64,000 bases of DNA from Pristionchus mayeri. Lineage: Eukaryota; Nematoda; Chromadorea; Rhabditida; Neodiplogasteridae. Below are positions 23,932 through 38,900 of this stretch, one piece after another (position 1 is the stretch's first letter; each line of letters opens with the position of its first letter). Where the stretch lies: the NCBI GenBank assembly GCA_036245805.1, contig BTRK01000003.1:26360685-26424684 (forward strand). Direction: 5' to 3'. Both the position numbers and the translations under genes were made by a program. The notes beneath the pieces are model-generated. The model made no database searches. It saw only the letters and a program-made list of their open reading frames with translations, and was not told the DNA's origin.

Positions 23932-26900
23932 TCACTCGGTATCAGCGTGCTTATTCAAGATCGAGACCACCTGCAAAGATAAAGGGACGAGGATATCACT
24001 TCCACAAAAGTGTTTCTAACAGAGAGTAGTATGGAGTCCTTTCTCACCTTGTTCATGGTACTCTTCAGGGCGAGTCTGAATCCCTTGCTGGAGTGCACGG
24101 GGTATTCCGGCTGCTTCTTCCCCTCAGACCACGCCATCACTCGCTTCTTGAACCTGCACGACACTATTACATCTCATTCCAACCATAACAATTTCATGTT
24201 TTCGAAAAGATAAAGGGGTAAAAGTTATGAGACACAATGGCGCTCCATGGTTATCTGCCTCCATCACACTCTACTGATTGTACTCACTCGACGATTCTCG
24301 AGTCCACTCCCTGTCTCACGACTGATGCAATGTGCGCCGGTGGTCTGGAATGGACCAGTTGGACACTCCCTTCCCCATCTTCTTCTCTCCTTCCCACCTA
24401 TCGTAGATCCTCCACAGGTACTCGAGTGAGTTGATGGTTGCAGTCTCGTTATACCTCTTCGAATTCGCCTCGTGCTCGGGAACATTCTACAATGTGATCA
24501 CTCTCAATTACACCATCATTATCATCTACCACCAGACAACGACGTAAAGAGTGCAGACAAGCAATGGAAGATGGAAGGAAACTCCTTTATCTCCGTCTCC
24601 ACTCACTTTTCTCTCCTCGTATCCCGCCTCGTTGAAGTAGGGCTCCGAGTTCAGAATCAGACCTGAGCACAGAAATTACACCTTCCATTTCATAGACTAT
24701 CTTCGTATGTCATCCTATCTCTTCTTTGTGACCATAACAAATACGCAGATTTATCATCCAACAAATGGATGGATCATGGAATGAATGCTGACCCTGAATG
24801 GAGATGAAGACCTGCAGCAGGTTTGACGTCGGCGTCCACTTCTCCGCACCCTGAAAAATCGAGAGAGAGAGGGAGAGGGGGGACACGAAAAGAGAGAGCA
24901 CTCACATCTCCATCCCACGTGCCCAGCAGTGAGACGCACACCTTGCCTGCCTGGTAGAGATTGGGATTGAGCTGATCCTGAAGCAGAATGAGTATCGATT
25001 CGCCCCCCACCCGCTCCTTTGCCCATCCTCCTCACTGACCTGTGACCATGCATAGTAGTGGACCTTGGGAGGCACAGCGGGGAAAGTGTCCGGGATGTGG
25101 ACATCGAAGTGGAAGGGAGTCAGTTCGAAGGGAGTGCCCGATGGGCCGAAGATCACACACGTAAGCAGATCCAATCTTAAGAGGAAGAGAATGCCAATCA
25201 AGGATTCAGCCGTTGGAAAGTATATAAAAAATGAGTGTCCAATTTTTTCAGTTTGGTCGACCAACCCTTTCGACAACTGGACTGATGATTCCAGCCAATG
25301 GCAGAGTGAGTTCCATTATGAGTAGGAGTAAGAAGATATAGTTTCTCCTCCCCTCACCTCGATTCCCAAGCCCAAAGATGGATCTCCTTGGGTAGATGCT
25401 CACGGAGATGAGCGTGTTCACGAAGAACTGCCCGAGTCCACTTACTACAAAACCAGCTATCCACACCAGTGCAATTATTTTTTTTTAAAGTGTAGGTATC
25501 TCAAAATCATGCGCTTTCAGAATAAAAGAGGACAAACAAGACTCACGTTCCGGGATTCATGACTGGCTCATTGAGGTACTTGTGACCGATATTCACCTCT
25601 CCATCCAGCAAAGTCAGAGTACCTGCCATTATCTTCTATTAGGTCTCTCTTCCGTGAATTTTGATATGCACATCTAAGAGAGAGATTCTTCTCTTTCCTT
25701 CTCTCTGGCTGTGCTCACTGACCCTTCTCGAACGCAGGCAGACTCTTGGGAATGAGCTGGGCGATATCCTCCACCTCGCTCTTCTTCCTCTTCTTCGAAC
25801 TCCTTGTGGATGCACGAGTCACACGGACAGAAGGAGCACTTGTCTCCTTCAATCTCATCCATTAACGTATCTCATTCCAATTAGAGTTATCCATCCCCTT
25901 CAACACTCTCTTCGTCTCTCACCTTCTCCTCGTTCTTGTCTCCACTGGTGCAAGTGCTGACATCTCTGGTCGAGGTGCTTGCTCCCCCTGATACAGCAGT
26001 GCCTGCTGTCGCTGCCGTGCTGGAGGACATCGACTGCAATCGAGAGAGTATCTTACTCAGCTAATATATTCCCATTTCAAACACTCATTCCAAAGGAAGA
26101 CTCTCGTCTCAACTCCTAAAATGACTCCAATCTTGCCAGTACTATTCAACAACTAGTTGTATTGAATAGTAATAGTGACCTCATTGGCTAGGTCTAGTCC
26201 ACTCTCATCTCCAACAAGCCAATCATCTTCTCCGTCGCTATCATCCTCGTGTTCATGCAGGGGAATACTGCAACATCATCATTTCACTCCCATATAGAAG
26301 GGGAATCGATCGTACGCCATTATCTCCATCGGCCACACTTCGTCCGTCGTCCCGTCCATGTACTCCACCAGCTCAAATTATGATATTTCACATCCTTTTC
26401 AAAGAAAGTTCAATTTCACTTCAAAAAAAAGTTGAGAGGGGAGCGTGTTGGTCAGAGCAAGAGAGAGTTAAGCAATGCAAGCCTGTACCTGCTTTCCATT
26501 CTGCAGATTCGCCATGATCTTGCAGCAAGTCTGCAATTGTACATTCTCAAATTATACAATTATAAAAGGTTTCCTTGCTGAGATGGGGCGAGGCCATTGA
26601 ATCGGCCTTGCTGACGCACACCCCGATGTAGCCAACGAATTGACGTCTGCAGAGGAAGGAATCAATCACCCACACTCACTTCAATCTTCAGAGTGGAGAG
26701 GAGATGCCACAGAAAGGGATTGCATTGTAAAAGTAGAAAATAGTAGTAAATCTCACTTGTAGTGAGGATGGGGAATGATGTCGAAGAGTGTTACTTCCTC
26801 ATCCGTCTGCAAGTCAATATCTTCGAAATTTTAACGGAGATATATCATATGAGAGCGTTTGCCTAAAAATCGAATATTTTGGCACAGCAAAAAGTCAATT

Positions 26901-29900
26901 TCCCAATTTTGAGTGATTTGGGGTTATCAAGGACGCTGAAGAAGATAGGCATACTTATTTTGTACGTAGAGCTTCCGTTGGCTCCAGACGGCGTTGCGTC
27001 GAATTCACATTTTGAGGCTTTCTACGGCTCAATAGAGCGCCAAAATTAGTGGAATAAGTATTCAGGGGTGAAATTGTATTGCGTACACGCCCATGTATTT
27101 CATTTCTCATAATTTTGTTATTAAAAAGTTAAAAATTCAACTTTTCGCTCAATCAATAGCGAGCTAAGGAAAAACATGGGTGGAACCGCCTTGACGAGAG
27201 GATTCCAAATCTCTAATTTCATCTAATTACGACATCAATATTTTGAGAGATGTTATAAATAGTGCTCCGTTTGATATTAATTTGGCGTGTTATCGTCCGA
27301 TCTTCCTCCTTCACTTGACCTCAGACCTTCTGGCAGTCCTCTCCTCTGCCTCTGTCCCACGCCCCCTGGCAGTTTCAGTGCATTGCCTCGTCCAACCTCG
27401 CGTTTTCAGCTGTTTTGAGCGCAGTTATTTTTAGTTTTCTCAAAATATTGATGTCGTAATTAGATGAAATTAAAGATTTGGAATCCTCTCGTCACGGCGG
27501 TTCCAGCCATGCATTTGCTAAGCTCGCTATTGATTGAGCGAAAAGTTGAATTTTTAATTTTTTAATGACAAAATTATGAGAAATGAAATACATGGGCATG
27601 TTCGCCATAAAATTTCACCCCAGAATACTTATTCCGCTAATTTTAGCTTTCTATTGAGCCGTAAAAAGCCTCAAAATGTGAATTCGACGCAACGTCGTCT
27701 GGAGCCAACGGAAGCTCTACGTATACAATGAGTACGCCTATCTTCTTCAGCGTCATTGATAACCCCAAATTACTCACAATTGGAAAATTGACTTTTTTTG
27801 CTGTGCCGGCCTCTGATCCAATCTTCGGCAAACGAATTTTATTTTTAAAATGTCATTCTATTTATTTTTAAAATGTCATTCTATATATTTATCCCAAGGA
27901 ATTGTAATTGCCGATTACTGCACAGTCATGATTTTAAGACTACCAAAATAACTCGTGTTCCACCCTGCTTTCCTTTCAATGTGTTGTATCGACAATATCC
28001 TCAACCCATTCCATACCGTATGCTGTGCTCCTCCAGTGACTTTACTCTTGTCGAGTAGTTTAAACCATCTCACGGTGGCCACTCTCTCTTCCACATTCAC
28101 ACGAAGGATGATTCCGAATGAGTCGTCTGAATCAACCAACCAATCAACAAAGACGATCTAATTTGACTGCTCGCACTTTGCAACAAGCCCCATTCCTGTT
28201 ACAATCAGCATATGACGCCGTTGGCGAACAAGCGTTTCGCATGGTGCGCAACAAAAGATAAGTAAGACAGTTCGATGAAACGAAATAAAAAAATGAAACC
28301 GATTTTTCGACTAAGTATTTGAATCTACTGATTCAAAACCATTCGAGGTGAATCTTCTAGATGCGATTTTCTGAATCTACATGAAAAAGTGTTCCTAGGG
28401 TGAAAATTTGAGATTTAAAAAAACATAGTTTTGAGATATTTTTGTCGAAAGTACGTTCTAGCGACCTTTTTTGCGAAAATGCCTTCGTTCGGAAAGCTGG
28501 GATTTTACCAAACATGACTGCAATATCTACAAAATAACTGTGTATGACAAATGTGATATGTTGTCCACATTTGTGCTTCGAAATAGTGAAAAATTGGAAA
28601 AATTAAAAATTTCATTTTTTCGACACCACATACAGTCGCGCCGGAAAGTCACCGGGCACTTTTTGAATTTGTTGCAACTTCTTGCCCCGGAAAGTCATCA
28701 TACTGGTACTAAGGTATGATGTACCAAATTATTCGGACATTATGGTCATGGTATTTTGACATGACGTCATTGCTTAGTTATTGCGTAGTGATGACGCAAT
28801 CAATCTGCACTTTTTCAAAACGGCATTATTCTTACACAGATTTTTTCCTGCTGGCCAAACTTTCTGAGGTTGGAGATATGACCGAGGCCTACCCAGAATA
28901 AATTTGTATAAGTGCTGCGCGGTCGCACATTGGCTGCAGCCGTGCTGCAAAAACAGGGTCCGCAATTCAGATATCGGCTTCTAGAATAGCTAGAGACTCG
29001 TTCAAAGCAGCAAAATGATCGTAATCACAATTACAGATGATCCTGAATATATTGAGAATATGAACACGATAGATCAACATTTGCCCTCAGGGTACCAAAC
29101 AATCACTTTTTTTGCATGCTCATTATTTGGACATTTATAACTTTGTGGGTAGTTTCTGGAAAAAATCTGGTTTTTATGTGAGAATGTTCAAAATGTATTA
29201 AAGATATGATGCCCAACTTTTTAGAATGTTTGGATAACTGTCCTGCCTGCGGCGACCATTTTTCGGAGGGATACTCGGGGCGGGAAACACCTTGTTTACG
29301 CACTCTCGTCGTCTGCACTCTCTCGCCCATAGGGGTAAACAGGGTGTTTCCCGACCCGAGTATCCCTCCGAAAAATGGTCGCCGCGGGCAGGAAAGTTAT
29401 CCAAACATTCTAAAAAGTTGGGCATAATATCTTTACTACATTTTGATCATTCTCACATAGAAACCAGATTTTTCCAGAAACTACCCACAAAGTTATGAAT
29501 GTCCAAAAGATGAACATGCAAAAAAGATATTTTTGGTGCCCTGAGGGCAAATGTTGACCGACGATTTTCATATTCTCAGGATCATCTGGAATTGTGATTA
29601 CGATCATTTTGATGCTTTGAACGAGTCTCTAGCTAGTCTAGAAGCCGAGATCTGAATTTCGGACCCTGTTTTTGCAGCACGGCTGCAGCCAATGTGCGAC
29701 CGCGCAGCACTTATACAAATTTATTCTGGGTAGGTCTCGGTCATATCTCCAACCTCAGAAAGTTTGGCCAGCAGGAAAAAATCTGTGTAAGAATAATGCC
29801 GTTTTGAAAAAGTGCAGATTGATTGCGTCATCACTACGCAATAACAAAGCAATGACGTCATGCCAAAATATCATGACCATAATGTCCGATGAATTTGGTA

Positions 29901-32900
29901 CATCATACCTTAGTACCAGTATGATGACTTTCCGGGGCAAAAAGTTGCAACAAATTCAAAAAGTGCCCGGTGACTTTCTGGCGCGACTGTAAAGGACCAA
30001 AAAAGTCGACATCTTAAAAACACATAGAAAGTACTTTTTCTGGAGTAGTTTTACTCGCTGAGACCAAAAATGCATACAAGAGCTGTCGAAAAAATCGTTT
30101 TTGAGTTGTTATAATTTTTCAAAAAAAAGTTTTTTTCACCCATCGAATATTGGAATTTTTACAATTCACTTTTTCGAACGTTTTCTCAACATGAAATATC
30201 AAGAACATGTACAAACAAGTCAAGAGCAAGCGTTTTGGAGACATTGCAGTCATGTTTGGTAAATTCCCACCTTTCCGAACGAAGGCATTTTCGCAAAAAA
30301 AAGTCGCTAGAACGCACTTTGGACAAAAATATCTCAAAACTGTGTTTTTTATAAATCTCAAATTTTCACCCTAGGCACACTTTTTCATGTAGATTCAGAA
30401 AATCGCATCTAGAAGATGCACCTCGAATGTTTTTGAATCGGTAGATTCAAATAATTAGGCGAAAAAATCGGTTGCATTTTCTAGCATTCGGACATGGAAA
30501 TTCGTTTTCTACGCGTGAAAATACATCAGAAAATCTATATCGCACGTAATTCCAGGATATCAACTTTTTCGACACCCAAAATGGGGGGTACCTGTAACTT
30601 TTTCAAATTCGACCCCCAGCCTTAACTATTACGGCCGTCAATCAGCACTCGGGACCTACACTTCAAAAAAAAAGTTGGGGAATTATCGAATTTTTAGACA
30701 TCCGTGGACCCCTGCACATTTGTTACGTTCTCTCGTGGAGGGTCTCTTAAGTTTCAACAAATAGGATACCATGAAAACCCATATACCATGAAAAAATATA
30801 TATATTCAGCTGCATTTTTGCAAGTCAAATTCAGAAAGTACTGGTCTTTTGTAGACTGGTCATAATCCCACTTCGGGAGGGATAAATACTAAAAAATACA
30901 AATTTGAGAAATAAAATATTTTCAGATGAAAATAACGTATAATTTATTGATTACTAGTCCGGCTGCCGCCCCCCCCCATTTTTGACAAATCCATCCTTGC
31001 CTGTGAAGTTCCCTCACCATTGAAACATGCACTTTGTTATACCTATCCCGAAGCAAACAATTCAGAATCCGATTTTAGACCCATCTCGCTTACTCTCATT
31101 TAAAAACAAGTGTGCAAAATCATTTAAACACTTCTCATTTAGAAGTTTACCCGTTATTTACAAAACCGTAGACTATTTGACCCTCGCCAATGGAAGCATC
31201 CACCCCTACCCATTGATTTCTTAGAAGGATGAAAGTTGTATTGAATTCATCATTATATTTTTGTTATGATTTGAGGCGAAAAATCAAAAACGTGCAAATT
31301 TTGCCACTTTTCACTTATCATTGTTTTTCTGCAGAATGGAATTAGATCGATAACATATATAAGCAAATCGTTTTAAGAGACCGGATCGGTAAGAATGGAC
31401 TACCTCCCGGACGCGATTCCTTAGGAATGAGATCCAGGCGCCCACACTGTATGTGTATGGACCCCTTAGCCTCAAGTATCACATAGTACCATCAAATACC
31501 TGATTCGGCCTCTGATGCGTCAATTATAGGGTCGGAAATTTGAAAAATCATATTTCCTAAACGCGATAAGATAGACTCAAAATCTCTTTTGTATTGCATT
31601 AGGTATCGCCAGTAATGAAAAATGAATGATTGAAATCGATTCCAACTTGACTGTAAAATAGATTTCGTACGTACCCACAATTTTCGTTTTTTCTGCTCTC
31701 ATTTTTGAATATTGCAATAACGCACATTCTAATTATGATTATAATATAGCCAATAACTCAATTTCGGTAGGAATGCGATGGAAATTTCGCTTTGTGAGAC
31801 AATGGCGGGAACGTCCGTTCGAATTCACTTTGGTACCATCCGACGCAGAATTAATTGGGCTATATTATAATCATAATTAGAATGTGCGTTATTGCAATAT
31901 TCAAAAATGAGAGCAGAAAAAACGAAAATTGTGGGTACGTACGAAATCTATTTTACAGTCAAGTTGGATTCGATTTCAATCATTCATTGTTTCATTATTG
32001 GCGACACCTAATGCAATACAGAAGAGATTTTGAGTCTATCTTATCGCGTTTAGGAAATATGATTTTTCAAATTTCCGACCCTATAATTGACGCATCAGAG
32101 ACCGAAGCAGGTATTTGATGGTACTATGTGACACTTGAGGCTAAGGGGTCCGTACACATACAGTGTGAGCGCCTGGATCTCATTAATAAGGAATCGTGTC
32201 CGGGGGGTTGCGATTATGGTCGATTCTTACCGATCCGGTCTCTTAATTACATAACACTGCCTTAAATAATAACAAAGTGGTATTTGATACAGAAGTCTTC
32301 ACAAGAAAATATGAAAAATTTTTGTAAAGAAACTTTTGAACTAAGACGATTTTTATTTGTTATATAGCTTTTGTTGTAGCTGATTTTGCAATTCGGATGT
32401 TGTGGCACTATATACCAAATCCATCGAGGAATACGATGCGTGCATTGCGTTATCAATTGCATCATCGCTGATTCCGTAGTGATGACGCAATCGAAGAGCA
32501 CTTTTTCAAACATCCATTATTCTTACATAGATTTTTTCAAAAACAGGGTCGCAAATTCATAACTCAGCTTCTAGGCAAGCTAGAGACCTATTAAAACCGT
32601 CAAAATGATCGGCATAGTGATTAAAGTTCATCATGAGAATATGAGAACAAAATCTCTTAATTTGCCCTCAGGGCATGAAAAAAATCACTTTTTTGCATGA
32701 TCATTTTTTGGACATTCATAACTTTTCGGAAAATCTATTTAAAAATCTGTTTTGCTTAGGCATGTTCACAATGTATTAAAGATATTATTCCCAACTTTTT
32801 AGAGAGATTGGATACCTTTCCTGCTCGCGGGGTTCCTTTTTCGGAGGTATACTAGGGCCGAGAAACACCTTGTTTACGCCTGTACTCTCTCGCTCATAGG

Positions 32901-35900
32901 GGTAAACAGGATGTTTCTCGACACCATTATACCTCCGAAAAACCTTCGCCGCGAGCAGTAAAGATAACCAAACGCTCTATAAAGCTGGGACTCTTTAAAA
33001 CATTGTGAACATGCCAAAGCAAAAAAAAGAGATTTTTAAATACATTTTCCGAAAAGTTATGAATGTCCAAAAAATGGTCATGCAAAAAGTGATTTTTTTT
33101 TCATGCCCCGAGGGCAAATTAAGAGATTTTGTTTTCATATTCTCAGGATGAACTTTACTCACTATGTCGATCATTTTGACGGTTTGAACAGGTCTCTAGC
33201 TTGCCTAGAAGCTGAGTTATGAGTTTGCGACCTTGTTTTTGCAGCAAGTCTGCAGCAAAGGTGCGAACCTGCAGCAACTTTTAAACTTTTTTCTGGGCAG
33301 GCCTCGGGCATATCTCCAACCTCAGAAAGTTTGGCGAGTATGAAAAAATCTATGTAAGAATAATGGATGTTTGAAAAAGTGTTGTTCGATTGCGTCATCA
33401 TTACGCAATCAGCGATGATGCAATTGATGACGCAATGCACGCATCGTATTCCTCGATGGATTTGATATATAGTGCCATAACATCCAAATTGCAAAATCAG
33501 CTACAGCAAAAGTTATATCAAAAATAAAAATCGTCTACTCATTTTCCGGCGCGACTGTACATCGAGCAAAATAATCGACATTCAATTTGTCTATATCGTT
33601 TCGGAACTGGTATAGAAGCCCAGCCCAGCCGTAAAAGGTTCTGCCTTCCGGTGAAAAGAGCTTGTCCCCGTACTGTTTTAGAAGCCCAGATCGGGGTACC
33701 GGTAGATATTAGGCGGGTTTTCTTAGATTGAATGATTACGTTAAATTTTAATTGGGACCAAAAATATTCTAATTTTTAGTGAAATGATAGCCCAAAGGTA
33801 GGTTTTACCGGCCTGGTGCTACCCTTGATGCCTTCATCGGCACCCCGATCTGGCCTTTTATGGCAGTGCGGGGACGGAACATCCCGCTTCTAGGTGTAGG
33901 CCGGGCAGCTGCCCTGACTATGGAGAGGTCCTTTAACGGACTGGTCCGGGCTTCTATACCAGTGCCTATCGTTTCTATATCGCAACGAAGAATGTCGCCT
34001 CCTAGCTAGTTACAAATTACGAAAGTACACTTCATTAGCTAATCAAAAAACATGAAAATTTAAGAGGATTTGCTGCATGTAATGAACGCACAAAAATCGG
34101 ATAGCATTTTCCCTTTTCAAGGATATCATCCAATTTTGACGTGCCCCCCTCCCCATACTGTTTTTTTTTATAAAATACACCTTGACACGTATCAAGCAAA
34201 TGCTACCACGCATCATGATTTTTTCTTCGTACGCATGTTTACCACCGCGGAACGCGACCTTATCAGGCTTCGTGTTATCTGTTTAGTATAAAAAAAAGTA
34301 GTATAAAAAAACCACGTAGGATTCAATATTTAACTCATTTAATGCGATTTACATTTAAATAAATCTATAAAATATTTTTAGAAAGGAATCTAAAATATTA
34401 AAGTAATAGGCACTGCATTTATGGAAAAGAGAGAGGTATATTTTTAAACATTATTTTATGCTATTTTATTTTTTCAGGCATCTGTATTGTGTTAGTTCGA
34501 TTCATTATATTTGATTTGGTAGTACAACGCTCTATGGGGATGAGCTGATCTGTTTGGAGGACCCCTTTTGCGGTCTCTATATATCACGGGTATCACGAGT
34601 CAGTGGAGGTGCCCTGGAACAATTTGCAAAAAGTTTCGACCACATCATTCATATTATGGTATATTCATACCCTGGAGGGAACTAATTGAAATTTATAGAC
34701 CGTTTGTCCCGGAACCGGCTTTTAGGAATTTCCAGGTTTTTAATCCGGAACTGCTGTATACCAGCTTTCTGAAGAGCTAGAGAGGTGGCATTGGGCTCAA
34801 AATGTTCGAAAAATTATTTCCAACAACTTTCCTGTTGACAGGAAAATTGTGGGACTGCAAATAAAAAATATGTCATTGAGAAACTGATTTTGAAGCAAAA
34901 TAATAAATTATGCTGATTTTGGGAGGTGCGAACATAGTGAATTTTATTGCAGATTATTAAATACTGAGTCCATACACATTTAATAAAAAAATAAATTAGT
35001 CATTCGGAGAGGGATAAATTTTGCTAGATCGAACTAAATGTTGGACTTTTCATTTTTCGTTGTTTTCCTGTTTATCTAAAATGTCTGTGACACTTATCCA
35101 TTCGCTTAGTAAATGATGGGGAAATGTTAAAACCGTTTTTCCTGATTGTTTCATCATTTCTGGCATAAGCTTAAGCTCCTAGAAACGAGAAATGCATTGA
35201 AAATTAAGTTACTGAGAAATCGATTTTGCAGCAAAAGAATAAATTATACTGATTTTGTGAGGTGAGAACATAGTGAATTTTATTGCAGATTATGAAACTA
35301 TGAGTCCATAAGGATTAAACGAAAAAATAAAATTGCCATTCGGAGAGGGATGAATTTTGCTAAATCGCTCTAAAAATCGAACTTTGCGATTTTCCGATAT
35401 TAAATATTCATACTACAGATTCTAAGAAATTTAACCTTTTATTTTTTATATTAAATGTGTATGGTCTCAGTAGTTTGTTTTCACAATTTCCTATCATTTA
35501 ATGAGCGAATGGTTAAATGGCAAAGACATTTTAGATAAACAGGAATACAACGAAAAATCGCAAAGTCCGATATTTAGAGCAATCTAGCACAATTCATTCC
35601 TCTCCGAATGACTTATTTATTTGTTATTAAATGTATATGGACTCATAGTTTCATATTCTGCACTATGTTCTTGTATCACAAAATCAGTATAACACAGGTA
35701 TCACGAATCAATGAAGGTGTGCGGGAACAATTTCCAACTTTAATTTTTTGTTTGGCTCTATATTATGGTGGTAGCATACACTAGAGACAACTCTCCGAAA
35801 AATCCAGGTCACAGGTCCCAGATCCGGCTTTTAGGAATTTTCCGGTTTTGCATCCGGCTCTGCCGTATTTCAGCTCCAAGTTGTGCTACGGACGTGGGAT

Positions 35901-38900
35901 TGGGCTCAATGATTTTTAGTGATCGAAAATAGCGAGCACAGTTTAAAATTTAGTGAAAATATATTTTTGTAGAATTACGTCCATCGCGATATTGCAAGTT
36001 CGAGCATATGAATAAAGGGAATGGAAGCGACTGGAGAGCTCACAATGGTATGATGAACTCACATTAGTCACTAATGTTGATTACACTCCGAGTTCACTTT
36101 AAGAGCTGGGTAAATCTTGAGCTGAATGCTCACGAACTTGACATTTTAGGCGACTCGGAAATCGATTTTTTTGAGGTACTGAAAATTCATGCTCTTTCAA
36201 TGTCATCTAACTTCTTTGGTCGAAAAATATTAGAAATTGATAGAAGTGATCGATTGAAATGATAAATCTGCGAGATGAGAATTTTTCAAAATTTGACATC
36301 TCATATTTTCGACCTTCGGAGCAAAATTTCGAAAAAAAGTCCCCCCCCCCTAAAATTTCCAATTACTATTTTTCCTATATGTGTATGAAGTTAGGCTTCC
36401 ATAATCTGCAATAAAATTCACTGTGTTTCCTACTCCCCGAGATGGTATGATTTTATTTATACCTGGAATTTCAGTTTTTCGTTCATATTTTTTGAACTTT
36501 CACTCTGATAGCTTCAGACTTAACAGAAAAGTTATTCATCTCATTTTTCTGCGTATTTTGAGCCCAATCCCACGTCCGTAGCACAACTTGGAGCTGAAAT
36601 ACGGCAGAGCCGGATGCAAAACCGGAAAATTCCTAAAAGCCGGATCTGGGACCTGTGACCTGGATTTTTCGGAGAGTTGTCTCTGTTGTATGCTACCACC
36701 ATAATATAGAGCCAAACAAAAAATTAAAGTTGGAAATTGTTCCCGGGGTGTGATTTTTTCCTCCGCTGACATGATACATGTGATAATTTATTCTTTTGCT
36801 GCAAAATCGATTTCTCAATACCTTAATTTGCAATGCATTTCTCGTTTCTAGGGACTCACACTTACGCAAAAAAAAACAATGTAATAAACATTAACAACGG
36901 TTTTAAATAATTTTCTGTCATTTACTTTGCGAATGGCTAAATTTCAAAGGTATATTTGATGATCACGAAAAATCGGAAAATCGCAAAGTCCGACATTCAG
37001 GGCGATGCATCTAAGTTCATCTCTCTCCTAATAACTTTTTTAGTTTTTTGTTACATGTGTATGGACTCATAGTTTCATATTCTGCAATAAAAATCACTAT
37101 GTTCTTGTATCACAAAATCAGTATAACACAGGTATCACGAATCAATGAAGGTGTGCGGGAACAATTTCCAACTTTAATTTTTTTGTTTGGCTCTATATTA
37201 TGGTGGTAGCATACACTAGAGACAACTCTCCGAAAAATCCAGGTCACAGGTCCCAGATCCGGCTTTTAGGAATTTTCCGGTTTTGCATCCGGCTCTGCCG
37301 TATTTCAGCTCCAAGTTGTGCTACGGACGTGGGATTGGGCTCAATGATTTTTAGTGATCGAAAATAGCGAGCACAGTTTATGCATCTAAGTTCATCTCTC
37401 TCCTAATAACTTTTTTAGTTTTTTGTTACATGTGTATGGACTCATAGTTTCATATTCTGCAATAAAAATCACTATGTTCTTGTATCACAAAATCAGTATA
37501 ACACAGGTATCACGAATCAATGAAGGTGTGCGGGAACAATTTCCAACTTTAATTTTTTTGTTTGGCTCTATATTATGGTGGTAGCATACACTAGAGACAA
37601 CTCTCCGAAAAATCCAGGTCACAGGTCCCAGATCCGGCTTTTAGGAATTTTCCGGTTTTGCATCCGGCTCTGCCGTATTTCAGCTCCAAGTTGTGCTACG
37701 GACGTGGGATTGGGCTCAATGATTTTTAGTGATCGAAAATAGCGAGCACAGTTTATGCATCTAAGTTCATCTCTCTCCTAATAACTTTTTTAGTTTTTTG
37801 TTACATGTGTATGGACTCATAGTTTCATATTCTGCAATAAAAATCACGGGACTTTCCTAGCTCAAAGAGGGATGGAGTCTGGCACCCTCCAAAAATTCGC
37901 CGAGAGGTTCCCCCCTCGAGCATGGAAACGCCATGGTTTCATGAGGGGGCGTGAGTTAAAACAGCTATGGGGAGGGCGCGCTCTAGTCACGCCGGGTAAG
38001 AGAATGCGGGGAGAGGCGAACGAGAGCGTGGGAAGGGCAAGTGCGAGAGGCGCGGGGGAGAGAGAGAGGAGGGGCAGAGCGAGAGCGCTGCCTAGGGAGA
38101 GGCTAGGAGCGGGACGAGGGGCGCGCTAAAGATAGAGCGGGGGAGGGAAGGGGGAGGAGCCTGGCGCGGAAGTAGGAAAGTGCCCACAATTTTCCTGTCA
38201 ACAGGAAAGTTGTTGGAAATAATTTTCCGAACATTTTGAGCCCAATGCCACCTCTCTAGCTCTTCAGAAATCTGATATACAGCAGTTCCGGATTAAAAAC
38301 CGGGAAATTCCTAAAAGCCGGTTCCGGGACAAACGGTCTATAAATTTCAATTAGTTCCCTCGAGTGTATGAATATACCATAATATGAATGATGTGGTCGA
38401 AACTTTTTGCAAATTGTTCCTGAAGAGCTCATTTTTCCTCCAGTGACTCGTGATACTCGTGATATGCATTTTTTGAAAATTCAAAAAAACGCATATTTCT
38501 TCGATTTTTTTTAAATTGCAAAAACATGCAGGTTTTTGGAAATTTCTGTCCTACTCTTTCGACCTCTGCCCGCTATAGAGGGGGGGGGGGTATATTTATG
38601 CCCACATCAACTATAAAGAATCATTATTTGACTCATCAAATGTAAAGAACTATGGAGGTCAAAATGTTCATGCAAGAGAAAGAAAAACTTTTGCTTGAAC
38701 CTAATAATTGAAGTTAACCAGCACCCGCTATTATACCTTTTGACAATTTGTTCTGGTGTATATAGATTTGTTTGACTCTTACGCGACCTCATCGTTTTGT
38801 TTTCATCTAATTACAACTGATTGCGAACGTACCGTCTCCCGACTTATCATCGCTTTTCTTAGCTACGGTATTGCCAGGGAGATGATCTTGCTGGTCGAGA

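Larger units (their letters stand above)
34560..38470. mobile_element. Large composite palindrome in E2 intron 22
   Basis: The outer arms (about 34560-34856 and 38180-38470) are inverted copies. Inside them are further inverted segments (for example 35700-35945 against 36540-36760), a tandemly duplicated block and a GC-rich insert. This looks like repeated insertion and local duplication within one foldback element. No transposase frame is visible. Confidence 0.75.

Noticed and set aside
26940..27831. Mirror-image open frames in the E2 intron
   Set aside because: They lie in the two arms of a palindromic element; their likeness reflects the inverted repeat, not duplicated exons.
37872..38129. 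85-codon Arg/Gly/Ala-rich frame
   Set aside because: Explained by the GC-rich insert; no homology recognised and no introns.
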